DNA from: Streptomyces sp. NBC_00464
GTDB taxonomy: Bacteria; Actinomycetota; Actinomycetes; Streptomycetales; Streptomycetaceae
Length of the DNA stretch: 64,000 nt
Assembly (NCBI RefSeq): GCF_036013915.1
Contig: NZ_CP107899.1
Span: 3,100,001 to 3,164,000, forward strand
Direction: 5' to 3'
The notes under the pieces were generated by a model that saw nothing but the letters and a program-made list of their open reading frames with translations, made no database searches and was not told the DNA's origin. Made by a program: the position numbers and the translations under genes. Within the stretch, counting starts at the first letter, position 1, and each line of letters starts with the position of its first letter. Below, piece by piece: positions 7,308 to 17,327 of the stretch.

Positions 7308-10237
7308 CGAGTACCGGGGGGTGGCGCCCCCGGCTCCAGCCCCTCCGCAAGCACCTGGGCCAGGTGCCGCGCCCGCACGCCCCCCACCTGGCCCAGTTGC
7401 ATCCGGCAGGAGAACCCGTCCGCCAGGATCACCGCGTCCAGGGACGCGCCCCGTACCGCCGGCAGCAGCTGGTCCTCCGCGCAGGCCACCGACACCTCCC
7501 AGTGGCCCTGCTCGAAGCCGAAGTTCCCGGCCAGTCCACAACAGCCGCCCGCCAACTCACCCTTCAGCCCTGCCCGTTCACGTAGCCGGCGGTCCGCATC
7601 GTCGCCCAGGACCGCGTGCTGGTGGCAGTGCGTCTGGCCGGTGACCGGGCGGGCCAGGTGCGGGGGCTGCCAGTCGGGGGCGTACTTCTCCAGGTACTGG
7701 GCCAGGGTGTGGACGGAGGCGGCCAGTTCGGCCGCACGCGGGTCGTCCGGGAGGAGTTCCGGGAGGTCCGTGCGGAGCGTTGCCGCGCAGCTCGGTTCGA
7801 GGACGACGACGGGGGCGCCGAGCATGCCGCCCAGCCGGTCCAGGGTGCGGCGCATCACCTTGCGGGCCCGGGTCAGCTGGCCGGTCGAGACGTACGTGAG
7901 GCCGCAGCACAGGCCGCTCCCGGGCGCCATCGCCGTCCGTCCCGCCGCCTCCAGCACGCGGACCGCCGCCCGGCCCACCTCGGGCGAGAGATGTTCGGTG
8001 AAGGTGTCGGGCCACAGGAACGCCACCTGGTCGTTGGAGTGGATGAACGTCCCCTTGCCCTGCCGCCGCAGGAGCCACCGGGTGAACCGTTCCCGTGCCA
8101 GGACCGGGATCCCGCGCTCCGGGGCGATGCCGCCCAGGCGCTTGGCCAGGGACGCCAGCGGCCGGACCCGGGCCAGGGCGTTCAGCGGGCCCGCGAAGGG
8201 CGCGGCAAGTCGAAGCCACCTCGGCAGCCACCCCATCGCGTAGTGCGCCGCCGGGCGCAGCCGCCCTTTGTAGTGCTGGTGCAGGAACTCCGCCTTGTAC
8301 GTGGCCATGTCGACGCCCGCCGGGCAGTCGCTGCGGCAGCCCTTGCAGGACAGGCAGAGATCGAGCGCGTCCCGTACCTCCGTCGAGCGCCAGCCGTCCG
8401 TGATCACTCCGCCCGCGGTGCCGGCCAGCATCTCGTGGAGCAGCCGGGCCCGGCCGCGCGTGGAGTGGGCCTCCTCGCCCGTCGCGCGGAACGAGGGGCA
8501 CATCACGGACGGGCCGGATGCCTTCTCCGTACGGCACTTGGCGACTCCGACGCATCTGCGCACGGCCGCGGTGAAGTCGCCGCCGTCGTGCGGGTAGCCG
8601 AAGGCGACGTCGACCGGTTCGCGCGGCAGGACGTCGAAGCGGAGGTTCTCGTCCAGGCGGGCCGGGCGGGCGAGGATGCCCGGGTTCATGCCGCCGTCGG
8701 GGTCCCACAGGTCCTTGAACCGGCCGAAGAGGGCGACGAGTTCGTCCCCGTACATCCGGGGCAGCAGTTCGGCGCGTGCCTGGCCGTCGCCGTGTTCGCC
8801 GGACAGGGAGCCGCCGTGGGCGACGACGAGCGAGGCCACGTCCTCGGAGAAGCGGCGGAACCGGGCCACGCCGGCGGCGGTCAGCAGATCGAAGTCGATA
8901 CGGACGTGGATGCAGCCGTCGCCGAAGTGGCCGTACGGGGTGCCGCGCAGGCCGTGTTCGGCGAGCAGGGCGCGGAAGTCGCGGAGGTAGGGGCCGAGCC
9001 GGGCTGGTGGCACGGCGCAGTCCTCCCAGCCGGGCCAGGCCTCGGTGCCGCCCTCGGAGACTCCGTCCTGGGGGGACCCCCACATCCGGGTCGCCGTTCC
9101 CGCCGCGTCCTCGCGGATCCGCCACAGGGCCCGCTGTCCGGCCGGGTCGGTGACGACGACGGCGTCCACCGCGTCCGCGGACGCGGCCCGCGTGATCCGC
9201 TCGGCGTGCGCCCGCGCCTCGGCCGGGGTGGCGCCGCCCGTCTCGACGAAGAGCCAGGCGGCGCCGCGGGGCAGTCCGGCCGGTTCGCGTACGAGGTCGG
9301 CGGCCATGCCCTCGACGGTCAGCGGGTGGTACGGGAGGAGGCCGGGGGCGGCTTCGGCGGCGGCGGACTCGTCGGCGTAGCCGAGTACGGCGAGCGCGCG
9401 GGCGGCGGGGGCCTCGACGAGGTGCAGGGTCGCCTGCGTCACCACGCCGAGCGTGCCCTCGCTGCCGCAGAACGCGCGGGCGGGGTCGGGTCCGTTCTCG
9501 GGCAGCAGGGCGTCCAGCGCGTATCCGGAGATGCGGCGCGGGAGTTCGGGGAATCCGGTACGCAGGAGGGCGAGGTGGGCGGCGACGAGTTCGCGGAGCC
9601 CGGCGGGGCCTTCGGCGCCCCGCTCCAGGTGGAGGGTGTCGCCGCCGTAGCGGGCGACGGTGAGGGCGTGGACGTTGTCGGCGGTGGTGCCCCAGGCGAC
9701 GGAGTGGGAGCCGCAGGAGTTGTTGCCGATCATGCCGCCGATGGTGCAGCGGCTGTGTGTGGAGGGGTCGGGGCCGAAGGTGAGCCCGTGCGGGGCGGCG
9801 GCGGCCCGCAGCTCGTCCAGGACGACGCCCGGCTGGACCACGGCGGTACGGGAGGCGGGGTCCAGTTCGACGATCGACCGGAGGTGACGGGTGAGGTCGA
9901 GGACGACTCCGGTACCGGTGGCCTGCCCGGCGATGGATGTGCCGCCGCCGCGGGGCACGACGGGCACCTGGTGCGAGCGGCAGACGGCGAGTGCGGCGGC
10001 GATGTCGTCGGCGTCGCGCGGGGCGACGACACCGAGGGGCACCCGCCGGTAGTTGGAGGCGTCCATCGTCGTCAGGGCCCGTGCGGTGGCGTCGAACGCG
10101 ACCTCGCCCCGGACGGACGCGCGCAGTTCGCGAAGGAGCGCGGTGTGGGCGGGGGCGGGGGCGGGGGTGCTGCCGTCCGGAACGCTCCCGCCCGGGGTGC
10201 TGCCGTGCGGAACCTGCGGAGCCTTGCCAGTTGCCAT
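7304..10237 (-). CDS. FAD-binding and Fe-S-binding oxidoreductase (GlcD-GlcF/D-lactate dehydrogenase-type fusion)
   Basis: A 977-aa fusion of an FAD-linked 2-hydroxyacid dehydrogenase with an iron-sulfur module. The VAO-type FAD domain covers about residues 50-220 (VPRGGGTSIAGQATGTGVVL; IGGMIGNNSCGSHSVAWG) and the FAD-oxidase C-terminal domain about 270-530 (GHFGDGCIHVRID; SGEHGDGQAR). Two ferredoxin-like cysteine clusters follow (CVGVAKC...CP near 556; CLSCKGCRSDCP near 630), then two CCG motifs (CCGLTYVSTGQ near 777, CCGLAGNFGFEQGHW near 902) as in GlcF/LldE. Oxidation of D-lactate, glycolate or D-2-hydroxyglutarate with electrons passed to the quinone pool is the family role; which substrate cannot be told. 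ATG at 10237 has only a weak ribosome site. Confidence 0.9.
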   Translation of the reverse strand: MATGKAPQVPHGSTPGGSVPDGSTPAPAPAHTALLRELRASVRGEVAFDATARALTTMDASNYRRVPLGVVAPRDADDIAAALAVCRSHQVPVVPRGGGTSIAGQATGTGVVLDLTRHLRSIVELDPASRTAVVQPGVVLDELRAAAAPHGLTFGPDPSTHSRCTIGGMIGNNSCGSHSVAWGTTADNVHALTVARYGGDTLHLERGAEGPAGLRELVAAHLALLRTGFPELPRRISGYALDALLPENGPDPARAFCGSEGTLGVVTQATLHLVEAPAARALAVLGYADESAAAEAAPGLLPYHPLTVEGMAADLVREPAGLPRGAAWLFVETGGATPAEARAHAERITRAASADAVDAVVVTDPAGQRALWRIREDAAGTATRMWGSPQDGVSEGGTEAWPGWEDCAVPPARLGPYLRDFRALLAEHGLRGTPYGHFGDGCIHVRIDFDLLTAAGVARFRRFSEDVASLVVAHGGSLSGEHGDGQARAELLPRMYGDELVALFGRFKDLWDPDGGMNPGILARPARLDENLRFDVLPREPVDVAFGYPHDGGDFTAAVRRCVGVAKCRTEKASGPSVMCPSFRATGEEAHSTRGRARLLHEMLAGTAGGVITDGWRSTEVRDALDLCLSCKGCRSDCPAGVDMATYKAEFLHQHYKGRLRPAAHYAMGWLPRWLRLAAPFAGPLNALARVRPLASLAKRLGGIAPERGIPVLARERFTRWLLRRQGKGTFIHSNDQVAFLWPDTFTEHLSPEVGRAAVRVLEAAGRTAMAPGSGLCCGLTYVSTGQLTRARKVMRRTLDRLGGMLGAPVVVLEPSCAATLRTDLPELLPDDPRAAELAASVHTLAQYLEKYAPDWQPPHLARPVTGQTHCHQHAVLGDDADRRLRERAGLKGELAGGCCGLAGNFGFEQGHWEVSVACAEDQLLPAVRGASLDAVILADGFSCRMQLGQVGGVRARHLAQVLAEGLEPGAPPPGTR

Positions 10238-10401
10238 CCGGCCAGGATGCCGTCGGCGAGCCCGCTCTGCCGGGTGACGCCGCGCGTTTGCACCGATTAC
10301 GTCAAGCCGATCGCGTCAATACGTCGGAATATGCCGGGCTCACGAACACAAACGGAACAAAGAGCACCACAAGTTCTTCCCAAACAGATCGTCAATTCTC
10401 A

Positions 10402-10425
10402 TATAGTGACCCAGACTTGTCTGGG
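10402..10425 (+). promoter_or_regulatory. Putative conservon promoter with adjacent palindrome
   Basis: The A+T-rich stretch 10330-10430 between the divergent FAD dehydrogenase and the conservon stands out in this genome. It holds a -10-like TATAGT (10402-10407) followed at once by a perfect inverted repeat CCCAGAC-TT-GTCTGGG (10410-10425), placed about where transcription would begin. The -35 match is poor. A regulator binding site at the start point is inferred. Confidence 0.45.
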
Positions 10426-10518
10426 AATCATCTGCTCCAGTTGTCGCATTTGGTCACCGCAGTCACGACTCGCCCGAACCGTCCCATCCGTCACCGTCCG
10501 CGCCCCCAAGGACTCCGC

Positions 10519-12015
10519 TTGCGCCCCTCAACCCGGCCGACCGCACTGGCCCTGCTGGTCACCGTGGCCCTCTCCGGATCCCTGAGCGTGTGGGCGGCCT
10601 TCGTCGCTCCCGACTCAGCCAGGACAGCAGTGGTCTGGGGGGCCGGCACCGCCACGGTGCTGCTCGCCGTCGCCGTCGCCACCGCCGTCCACGCCCGCAC
10701 CACCGCACACCGGCTGCGCGAGATGCTCGCGGCCGAGAGCGGCCGGTTCACCGCCGAGACCTCGCGCATGGTGTCGGCCTCGGCCGCCGACGCCCAGCGG
10801 TTCACCGCCGAGACCGCCCGGATCAAGGCCGCGGCAGCCGCCGAGACGGCCCGTGTCGTCAAGGAGGCGGCGGCCGGCTCCGAGCAGCTCACCGCCGACA
10901 ACGCGCGCCTCAAGGCCCGCGCCGCCCGCAGCGAGACCGAGCGCTCCGCCGCCGTCGCCGCCTGCGCCAACGCCGCGGGCCGGATGCAGGCCCTGGCCAC
11001 CAGCATGCTCGCCGACCTGCGCGACATGGAACACCGGCACTCCGCCGAGGACGTCCTGGGCGACCTGCTGCACCTGGACCACCGCACCGCCCAGGCGGGC
11101 CGGCTGGCCGACTCCATCGCCGTGCTGACCGGCGCCCGCTCCGGGCGGCGCTGGGCGAAGCCGATCGTGATGGAGTCCATCCTGCGCGGCGCGATGGGCC
11201 GGATCAGCGGATACCAGCGCATCCGCCTCCACTCGACCAGCGATGTCGCCATCGCCGGTCACGCCGCCGAGGGCGTCATGCACGCCCTGGCCGAACTCCT
11301 CGACAACGCCGCGAACTTCTCGCCGCCCACGGCCGAGGTCCATGTGTACGTGGAGGAGGTCCCGGCCGGCATCGTGCTGACCGTCGAGGACAGCGGCCTG
11401 GTCATGAGCGACGTGCAGCTGCGCCGTGCCGAAAGCGCCGTCTCCGCGACCGACCAGGACCTGACCGGCCTCTCCGGCACCCGCCTCGGCCTCGCCGTCG
11501 TCGGCCGCCTCGCCCGCAAGCACGGACTGACCGTCTCGTTCCGGCCGTCGGCACGCGGCGGCACGGGCGCGCTGATGATGCTCCCCCAGGAGATCATCAC
11601 CCGCGCCCCGGCACCCGCCCCCGAGCCCGCCGCCGATCCGGTGGTCCCCGCACCGCGTGCGAGCGAGCCCGAGCCGGTCCACGCCTCGGGCGCCGACCGC
11701 ACCAGCACCACCGACACCTCCCCCGCCGCCCGCACGGAGGAACCCCTGCGCTCCGACTCCGGCTCGGAGACCACCGGCGGCCTCCCCCGGTTCGGCGAGA
11801 GCGGCCTGCCCAAGCGCTCGCGCGGCCGCACCCTGGCCGCCGCCGAGTCCCGCGCCCGTGCCACGGCCGCCCCCGACGCGTCGGACTCCGATACGGCCGA
11901 CGGCACCGCCCCCCGGCCCCGTACCGCCGACCCGAAGGTCCAGGCAGCCCGCTTCAGCAGCTTCCGCCAGGCCGTACGGCCCAACTCCCCGCACCCGGAA
12001 GGCAACACCCCATGA
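10519..12015 (+). CDS. cvnA: CvnA: conservon sensor histidine kinase-like membrane protein
   Basis: First gene of a conservon, the actinobacterial operon encoding a membrane kinase-like protein, roadblock protein, DUF742 protein and small GTPase. Two membrane helices lie near the N-terminus (TALALLVTVALSGSLSVWAA and VWGAGTATVLLAVAVATAV), then a long Ala/Glu coiled coil and a HATPase domain with N-box AELLDNAANFSPP near residue 260. The phosphoacceptor region has no obvious histidine motif. The last 140 residues are Pro/Ala-rich and probably disordered. I chose TTG 10519 because AAGGA lies six bases upstream; TTG 10441 or 10450 would add up to 26 basic residues. The stop overlaps cvnB (ATGA). 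Confidence 0.87.
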   Translation: MRPSTRPTALALLVTVALSGSLSVWAAFVAPDSARTAVVWGAGTATVLLAVAVATAVHARTTAHRLREMLAAESGRFTAETSRMVSASAADAQRFTAETARIKAAAAAETARVVKEAAAGSEQLTADNARLKARAARSETERSAAVAACANAAGRMQALATSMLADLRDMEHRHSAEDVLGDLLHLDHRTAQAGRLADSIAVLTGARSGRRWAKPIVMESILRGAMGRISGYQRIRLHSTSDVAIAGHAAEGVMHALAELLDNAANFSPPTAEVHVYVEEVPAGIVLTVEDSGLVMSDVQLRRAESAVSATDQDLTGLSGTRLGLAVVGRLARKHGLTVSFRPSARGGTGALMMLPQEIITRAPAPAPEPAADPVVPAPRASEPEPVHASGADRTSTTDTSPAARTEEPLRSDSGSETTGGLPRFGESGLPKRSRGRTLAAAESRARATAAPDASDSDTADGTAPRPRTADPKVQAARFSSFRQAVRPNSPHPEGNTP

Positions 12016-12440
12016 CCGCGACCACCGACGAGAAGCTCAACTGGCTGCTGGAGGGGCTCCTTGAGCGCACCCCCGGCGCCCGCCACGCCCTCGTGCTGTC
12101 CAGGGACGGCCTCAAGCTGTGCCGCACCCCCGAGCTCTCCGTCGACCAGGCCGACCAGCTGGCCGCGATCTCGGCCGGAATCCAGAGCCTCTCGCACGGC
12201 GCGTCCGTCGAGTTCGGTGACGGCACCGGCGGCGTACGGTCCGCGATGGCCGAGTTCTACGGCGGGGTGCTGTTCATCGTGGAGGCGGGGGCAGGCGCCC
12301 ACCTCGCGGTCGTCGCATCCGACACCGCCGACGTCGGCCTCGTCGGCCACAACATGAGCGAACTCGTCGAGCAGCTCGGCGAGCACCTCGTCGCCCCGCC
12401 GCGCGAGTCCGTCCAGGCCTCCGAGACCGCGAGCGTATGA
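12012..12440 (+). CDS. cvnB: CvnB: roadblock/LC7 domain protein
   Basis: A 142-aa roadblock/LC7 protein, the conservon component thought to act on the GTPase CvnD, by analogy with MglB on MglA. Family landmarks are LNWLLEGLLERTPGARHALV at the start, LSRDGLKLCR, the GIQSLSHGASVEFG segment and YGGVLFIVEAGAGAHLAVVA. Its ATG overlaps the cvnA stop (ATGA, 12012-12015) and its stop overlaps cvnC in the same way, so translation is tightly coupled. Confidence 0.93.
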   Translation: MTATTDEKLNWLLEGLLERTPGARHALVLSRDGLKLCRTPELSVDQADQLAAISAGIQSLSHGASVEFGDGTGGVRSAMAEFYGGVLFIVEAGAGAHLAVVASDTADVGLVGHNMSELVEQLGEHLVAPPRESVQASETASV

Positions 12441-12802
12441 CTCCCCGCCCCCGCCCCGGCCGGGACGACGACCCGGACCGGCTCTACACCCTCACCGGTG
12501 GCCGCAGCCGGTCCGATTCGGCCGCCTTCGACCTGGTGACGCTGGTCGTCTCCGAATGCGAGCCGGCCCCCGGCATGCAGTCGGAGCACGTCACGATCCT
12601 GCGGATGTGCGAACGGCCCACCGCGGTCGTCGAACTCGCCGCCGGACTGAACCTGCCCGTCAGCATCGTGCGCATCCTGCTGTGCGACCTGCTCGACACC
12701 GGCCGGATCAGCGCCCGCCACCCCCGTACCGCACGTGTCGCGGACCGGCTCCCCGACCCCGACATCCTGGAACAGGTGCTCGTTGGACTCCGCAACCTCT
12801 GA
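12437..12802 (+). CDS. cvnC: CvnC: DUF742 protein
   Basis: A 121-aa DUF742 protein, the third conservon member. The conserved start RLYTLTGGRSRS, the central HVTILRMC and the helix-turn-helix-like stretch VVELAAGLNLPVSIVRILLC are all present, ending in LEQVLVGLRNL. DUF742 has a winged-helix look but its role in the Cvn complex is not settled. Its start overlaps cvnB by four bases and its last 20 bases overlap the start of cvnD. Confidence 0.92.
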   Translation: MTPRPRPGRDDDPDRLYTLTGGRSRSDSAAFDLVTLVVSECEPAPGMQSEHVTILRMCERPTAVVELAAGLNLPVSIVRILLCDLLDTGRISARHPRTARVADRLPDPDILEQVLVGLRNL

Positions 12803-13439
12803 CCGTGCCGCCCTGCAGGCCACGGCCGACAACGGACTGAAGATAGTCGTCGTCGGTGGCTTCGGGGTCGGCAAGACCACCATGGTCCGATCCGTGAGCG
12901 AGATCCGTCCGCTCAACACGGAGGAGACGATGACCCGCGCGGGCGAGGCCGTCGACCACCTCGACGGGGTGCAGTCGAAGACGTCCACCACCGTCGCCTT
13001 CGACTTCGGCCGGATCACGCTCGACGCCCGATCCGTGCTGTACCTCTTCGGCGCACCCGGCCAGGAGCGCTTCTGGTTCCTGTGGGACCGGCTGTTCTCC
13101 GGGACCCTCGGCGCGGTCGTCCTCGTCGACACCCGGCGCCTCGCCGACTCCTGGTACGCCATCGACCGGCTGGAGCACCACGGCACGCCGTTCATCGTGG
13201 CGTGCAACGACTTCGGCGGCCCGCTCCACACCGAGCAGCAGATCCGCGAGGCTCTCGCCCTCTCGGACGACGTACCGCTCGTGGAGTGCGACGCCCGGGA
13301 CCGGTCCTCCAGCAAGTACGTCCTGATCACACTGGTGGAGCACCTCTACGCCCTCTCGCGGGGCACGGCCGGCTCCGCCTCCACCGCCGCCGCCCGTCCG
13401 GAAACCGCTCCGGAGAAGACCCCGGAGCCCACCCCGTGA
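12783..13439 (+). CDS. cvnD: CvnD: small Ras-like GTPase
   Basis: A 218-aa GTP-binding protein of the MglA/CvnD type. The P-loop is GGFGVGKTT, switch II holds LFGAPGQERFWF (G3), and the guanine-specificity position reads CNDF rather than the canonical NKxD, which is typical of CvnD. A long frame exists upstream, but TTG 12783 (LDSATSDRAALQ) matches the expected family start and has AGGTG upstream. It overlaps cvnC by 20 bases and shares GTGA with the next P450. The 25 C-terminal residues are low-complexity Pro/Ala/Glu. Confidence 0.92.
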   Translation: MDSATSDRAALQATADNGLKIVVVGGFGVGKTTMVRSVSEIRPLNTEETMTRAGEAVDHLDGVQSKTSTTVAFDFGRITLDARSVLYLFGAPGQERFWFLWDRLFSGTLGAVVLVDTRRLADSWYAIDRLEHHGTPFIVACNDFGGPLHTEQQIREALALSDDVPLVECDARDRSSSKYVLITLVEHLYALSRGTAGSASTAAARPETAPEKTPEPTP

Positions 13440-14701
13440 CCCAGCCGCCAGAACCACCCCCGGGCTGCCCCGCACACGGCCGCGTACCGCTGTCCGGTCC
13501 GCGGTTCCAGACCGAACCCACCCAGCTGTACCGGGAGATGCGCCGCGACCACGGCGCCGTGGCACCCATCTCCCTGGACGGTGACGTCCCGGCCTGGCTC
13601 GTCGTCGGCTACCGCGAACTGCACCAGGTCACCAGCGACCCGGTGCTGTTCAGCCGCGACTCCGGCCTCTGGAGCCAGTGGGAGCACATCCCCGCCGACT
13701 GGCCGCTGCTCCCGATGATCGGCCGCAACCAGCCGTCGATCCTCTACACGGTCGGCCCCCGGCACGTCGAACGCGCCCGCATGATCAGCAACGCCCTGGA
13801 GGCGGTCGACCCGTTCGCCCTCAAGCGGTACGCGGAGGAGTTCGCCGACGAACTGGTCGACCGGTTCTGCTCCAAGGGCTCGGTCGACATCATCGCCGAT
13901 TTCGCGATGCTGCTCCCCGCCCGGATCCTGGCCAGGATCTACGGCTTCAGCGACGAGGTCGGCGACGCGCTCGTCGGCTCGATCAACGACATGATCGACG
14001 GCCGCGAACGCGCCCTGGCCGGCCAGCAGCACCTCGCCACGTCGATGTTCCAGCTGCTGGCCGACAAGCACGCCGAGCCCGGCGACGACGTCGCCACCCG
14101 GATGCTGGCCGACCCGGGCGGTTTCACGGACGAGGAGGTCGCCCAGGACCTCATGGTCATGATGGCCGCGGGCCACCAGCCGACCGCCGACTGGATGGGC
14201 AACTCGCTGCGGCTGATGCTCACCGACGACCGGTTCGCCGCCTCGCTCTCCGGGGGCCGGCACAGCGTCGCCGAGGCCATGAACGAGGTCCTGTGGGAGG
14301 ACACCCCGACGCAGAACATCGCGGGCCGCTGGGCCTCGCGCGACACCCACCTCGGCGGGCGGCACATCCAGGCGGGCGACCTGCTGGTCCTGGGCTTCGC
14401 CGCCGCCAACGCCGACCCGCAGGTGCGCACCGACGGCTCCTCGCTGACCGGTGGCAACAACGCGTTCCTCTCCTTCGGCCACGGCGAGCACCGCTGCCCG
14501 TTCCCGGCCCAGGAGACCGCCGAGGTCATCGCCCGTACCGGCATCGAGGTCCTGCTGGACCGCCTCCCGGACATCGACCTGGACGTCCCCGCCGAGCAGC
14601 TCACCCGGCGCCCCTCCCCGTGGCTGCGGGGCCTGACGGACCTGCCCGTCGCCTTCACACCCACACCTGCCACAGGACCCGCCACCGGAGGCCAGAGATG
14701 A
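13436..14701 (+). CDS. Cytochrome P450, CYP157-like, lacking the ExxR motif
   Basis: A 421-aa P450 coupled to the conservon through a GTGA overlap. The heme-ligand region is FGHGEHRCPFPAQ, with Cys354 as the thiolate ligand. The I helix reads AAGHQPTADW. In the K helix, where nearly all P450s have ExxR, this protein has E284-V-L-W287. The CYP157 family of Streptomyces is known to lack ExxR and to be paired with CYP154 in conservon loci, so this is a family trait and not a sequencing error. The substrate and activity are unknown; a redox or structural partner role for the following P450 is possible. Confidence 0.9.
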   Translation: MTQPPEPPPGCPAHGRVPLSGPRFQTEPTQLYREMRRDHGAVAPISLDGDVPAWLVVGYRELHQVTSDPVLFSRDSGLWSQWEHIPADWPLLPMIGRNQPSILYTVGPRHVERARMISNALEAVDPFALKRYAEEFADELVDRFCSKGSVDIIADFAMLLPARILARIYGFSDEVGDALVGSINDMIDGRERALAGQQHLATSMFQLLADKHAEPGDDVATRMLADPGGFTDEEVAQDLMVMMAAGHQPTADWMGNSLRLMLTDDRFAASLSGGRHSVAEAMNEVLWEDTPTQNIAGRWASRDTHLGGRHIQAGDLLVLGFAAANADPQVRTDGSSLTGGNNAFLSFGHGEHRCPFPAQETAEVIARTGIEVLLDRLPDIDLDVPAEQLTRRPSPWLRGLTDLPVAFTPTPATGPATGGQR

Positions 14702-15906
14702 CCCGCATCGCCCTCGACCCGTTCGTCGCCGACCTCGACGGCGAGAGCGCCGCCCTGCGCGCCGCCGGCCCGCTCGCCGAGGTGGAGCTGCCCGGCGGGG
14801 TGCACTGCTACGCGGTCACGCACCACGCGGCGGCGCGGCAGCTGCTGACCGACTCCCGGGTCGTGAAGGACATCAACGTCTGGGGTGCCTGGCAGCGCGG
14901 CGAGATCCCGATGGACTGGCCGCTGATCGGTCTGGCCAACCCGGGCCGCTCGATGCTGACCGTCGACGGCGCCGACCACCGCCGGCTGCGCACCCTGGTG
15001 GCGCAGGCCCTCACCGTGAAGCGGGTGGAGCGGCTGCGCGCGGGCATCGAGGCGCTGACGACCGCGAGCCTGGACCGGCTCGCGGCTCTGCCCAAGGGCG
15101 AGAAGGTCGACCTGAAGGCCGAGTTCGCCTACCCGCTGCCGATGAACGTGATCAGCGAGCTGATGGGCGTGGACGGCGCCGACCACCCGCGCCTCAAGGA
15201 GCTCTTCGAGAAGTTCTTCTCGACGCAGACGCCGCCGGAGGAGGTTCCCCAGATGATGGCGGACCTCGGCACGCTCTTCACGAAGATCGTCGACGCGAAG
15301 CGGGCCGAACCGGGCGACGACCTGACCAGCGCCCTGATCGCGGCCTCCGAGGACGGCGACCACCTCACCAACGAGGAGATCGTCAACACCCTCCAGCTGA
15401 TCATCGCGGCCGGTCACGAGACGACGATCAGCCTGATCGTGAACGCCGTGGTCGCACTCCAGACCCACCCCGAGCAGCGCAAGCAGGTCCTGTCGGGCGA
15501 GCTGCCGTGGGAGAACGTGATCGAGGAGACCCTGCGCTGGAACACCCCGACCTCGCACGTCCTGATCCGTTTCGCGACGGAGGACGTCACGGTCGGCGAC
15601 AAGGTCCTCCCCAAGGGCGAGGCCCTGATCGTGTCGTTCGGCGCGCTGGGCCGGGACGAGGAGCAGTACGGCCCCACCGCCGGCGAGTTCGACGCGACCC
15701 GCTCCCCCAACCGCCACATCGCCTTCGGTCACGGCCCGCACGTCTGCCCGGGTGCCGCGCTGTCCCGCCTGGAAGCGGGGGTCGCGCTGCCCGCCCTGTA
15801 CGAGCGCTTCCCCGAGCTGGAGCTCGCCGTACCGGCCTCCGAGCTGCGCAACAAGCCGATCGTCACCCAGAACGACCTGTTCGACCTGCCGGTCGAACTG
15901 GGCTGA
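14698..15906 (+). CDS. Cytochrome P450, CYP154-like
   Basis: A 402-aa soluble bacterial P450 with complete signatures: I helix AAGHETTISL, ExxR at E277-T-L-R280, and heme-binding FGHGPHVCPG with Cys350. The start DPFVADLDGESAALRAAGP resembles CYP154 enzymes, which hydroxylate varied small molecules including steroids and macrolide aglycones. It overlaps the upstream CYP157-like gene (ATGA) and closes the six-gene conservon operon. Electron partners are not encoded nearby. Substrate unknown. Confidence 0.92.
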   Translation: MTRIALDPFVADLDGESAALRAAGPLAEVELPGGVHCYAVTHHAAARQLLTDSRVVKDINVWGAWQRGEIPMDWPLIGLANPGRSMLTVDGADHRRLRTLVAQALTVKRVERLRAGIEALTTASLDRLAALPKGEKVDLKAEFAYPLPMNVISELMGVDGADHPRLKELFEKFFSTQTPPEEVPQMMADLGTLFTKIVDAKRAEPGDDLTSALIAASEDGDHLTNEEIVNTLQLIIAAGHETTISLIVNAVVALQTHPEQRKQVLSGELPWENVIEETLRWNTPTSHVLIRFATEDVTVGDKVLPKGEALIVSFGALGRDEEQYGPTAGEFDATRSPNRHIAFGHGPHVCPGAALSRLEAGVALPALYERFPELELAVPASELRNKPIVTQNDLFDLPVELG

Positions 15907-17154
<1,248 letters not shown>

Positions 17155-17187
17155 CGCCTCCTCACCTGAGAACGGCCTGCTCCTGAG

Positions 17188-17229
17188 AAACGGCCCTGCG
17201 CACACGCCCGTGTGTACGCAGGGCCGTTT
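17188..17229 (+). terminator. Terminator of serC
   Basis: Perfect 13-base stem AAACGGCCCTGCG (17188-17200) with CGCAGGGCCGTTT (17217-17229); the loop holds a second small stem (CACAC with GTGTG). T-rich sequence follows. With A residues on one side and T residues on the other it could work in both directions. Confidence 0.88.
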
Positions 17230-17327
17230 CTGCTTCACTCGGCGAGTGGCATATGCCAGAACCATGCTCTGCGGCTGTTCCGCCCTACGATGATGGTCTC
17301 GACACCAGCCGTTCCAGGAGGCCCGCA

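Noticed and set aside
9937..10518. N-terminal extension of CvnA to ATG 9937
   Set aside because: It would run through the divergent dehydrogenase gene and an Arg-rich shadow sequence, and stops resembling CvnA before the first membrane helix.
7616..10585. A 989-codon plus-strand ORF opposite the FAD/Fe-S dehydrogenase
   Set aside because: The composition is typical of an antisense shadow and the minus-strand protein has full FAD, Fe-S and CCG motifs.
14285..14296. First P450 judged a pseudogene because ExxR is missing
   Set aside because: The reading frame and heme Cys are intact, the gene is coupled within an operon, and absence of ExxR is a known trait of CYP157.
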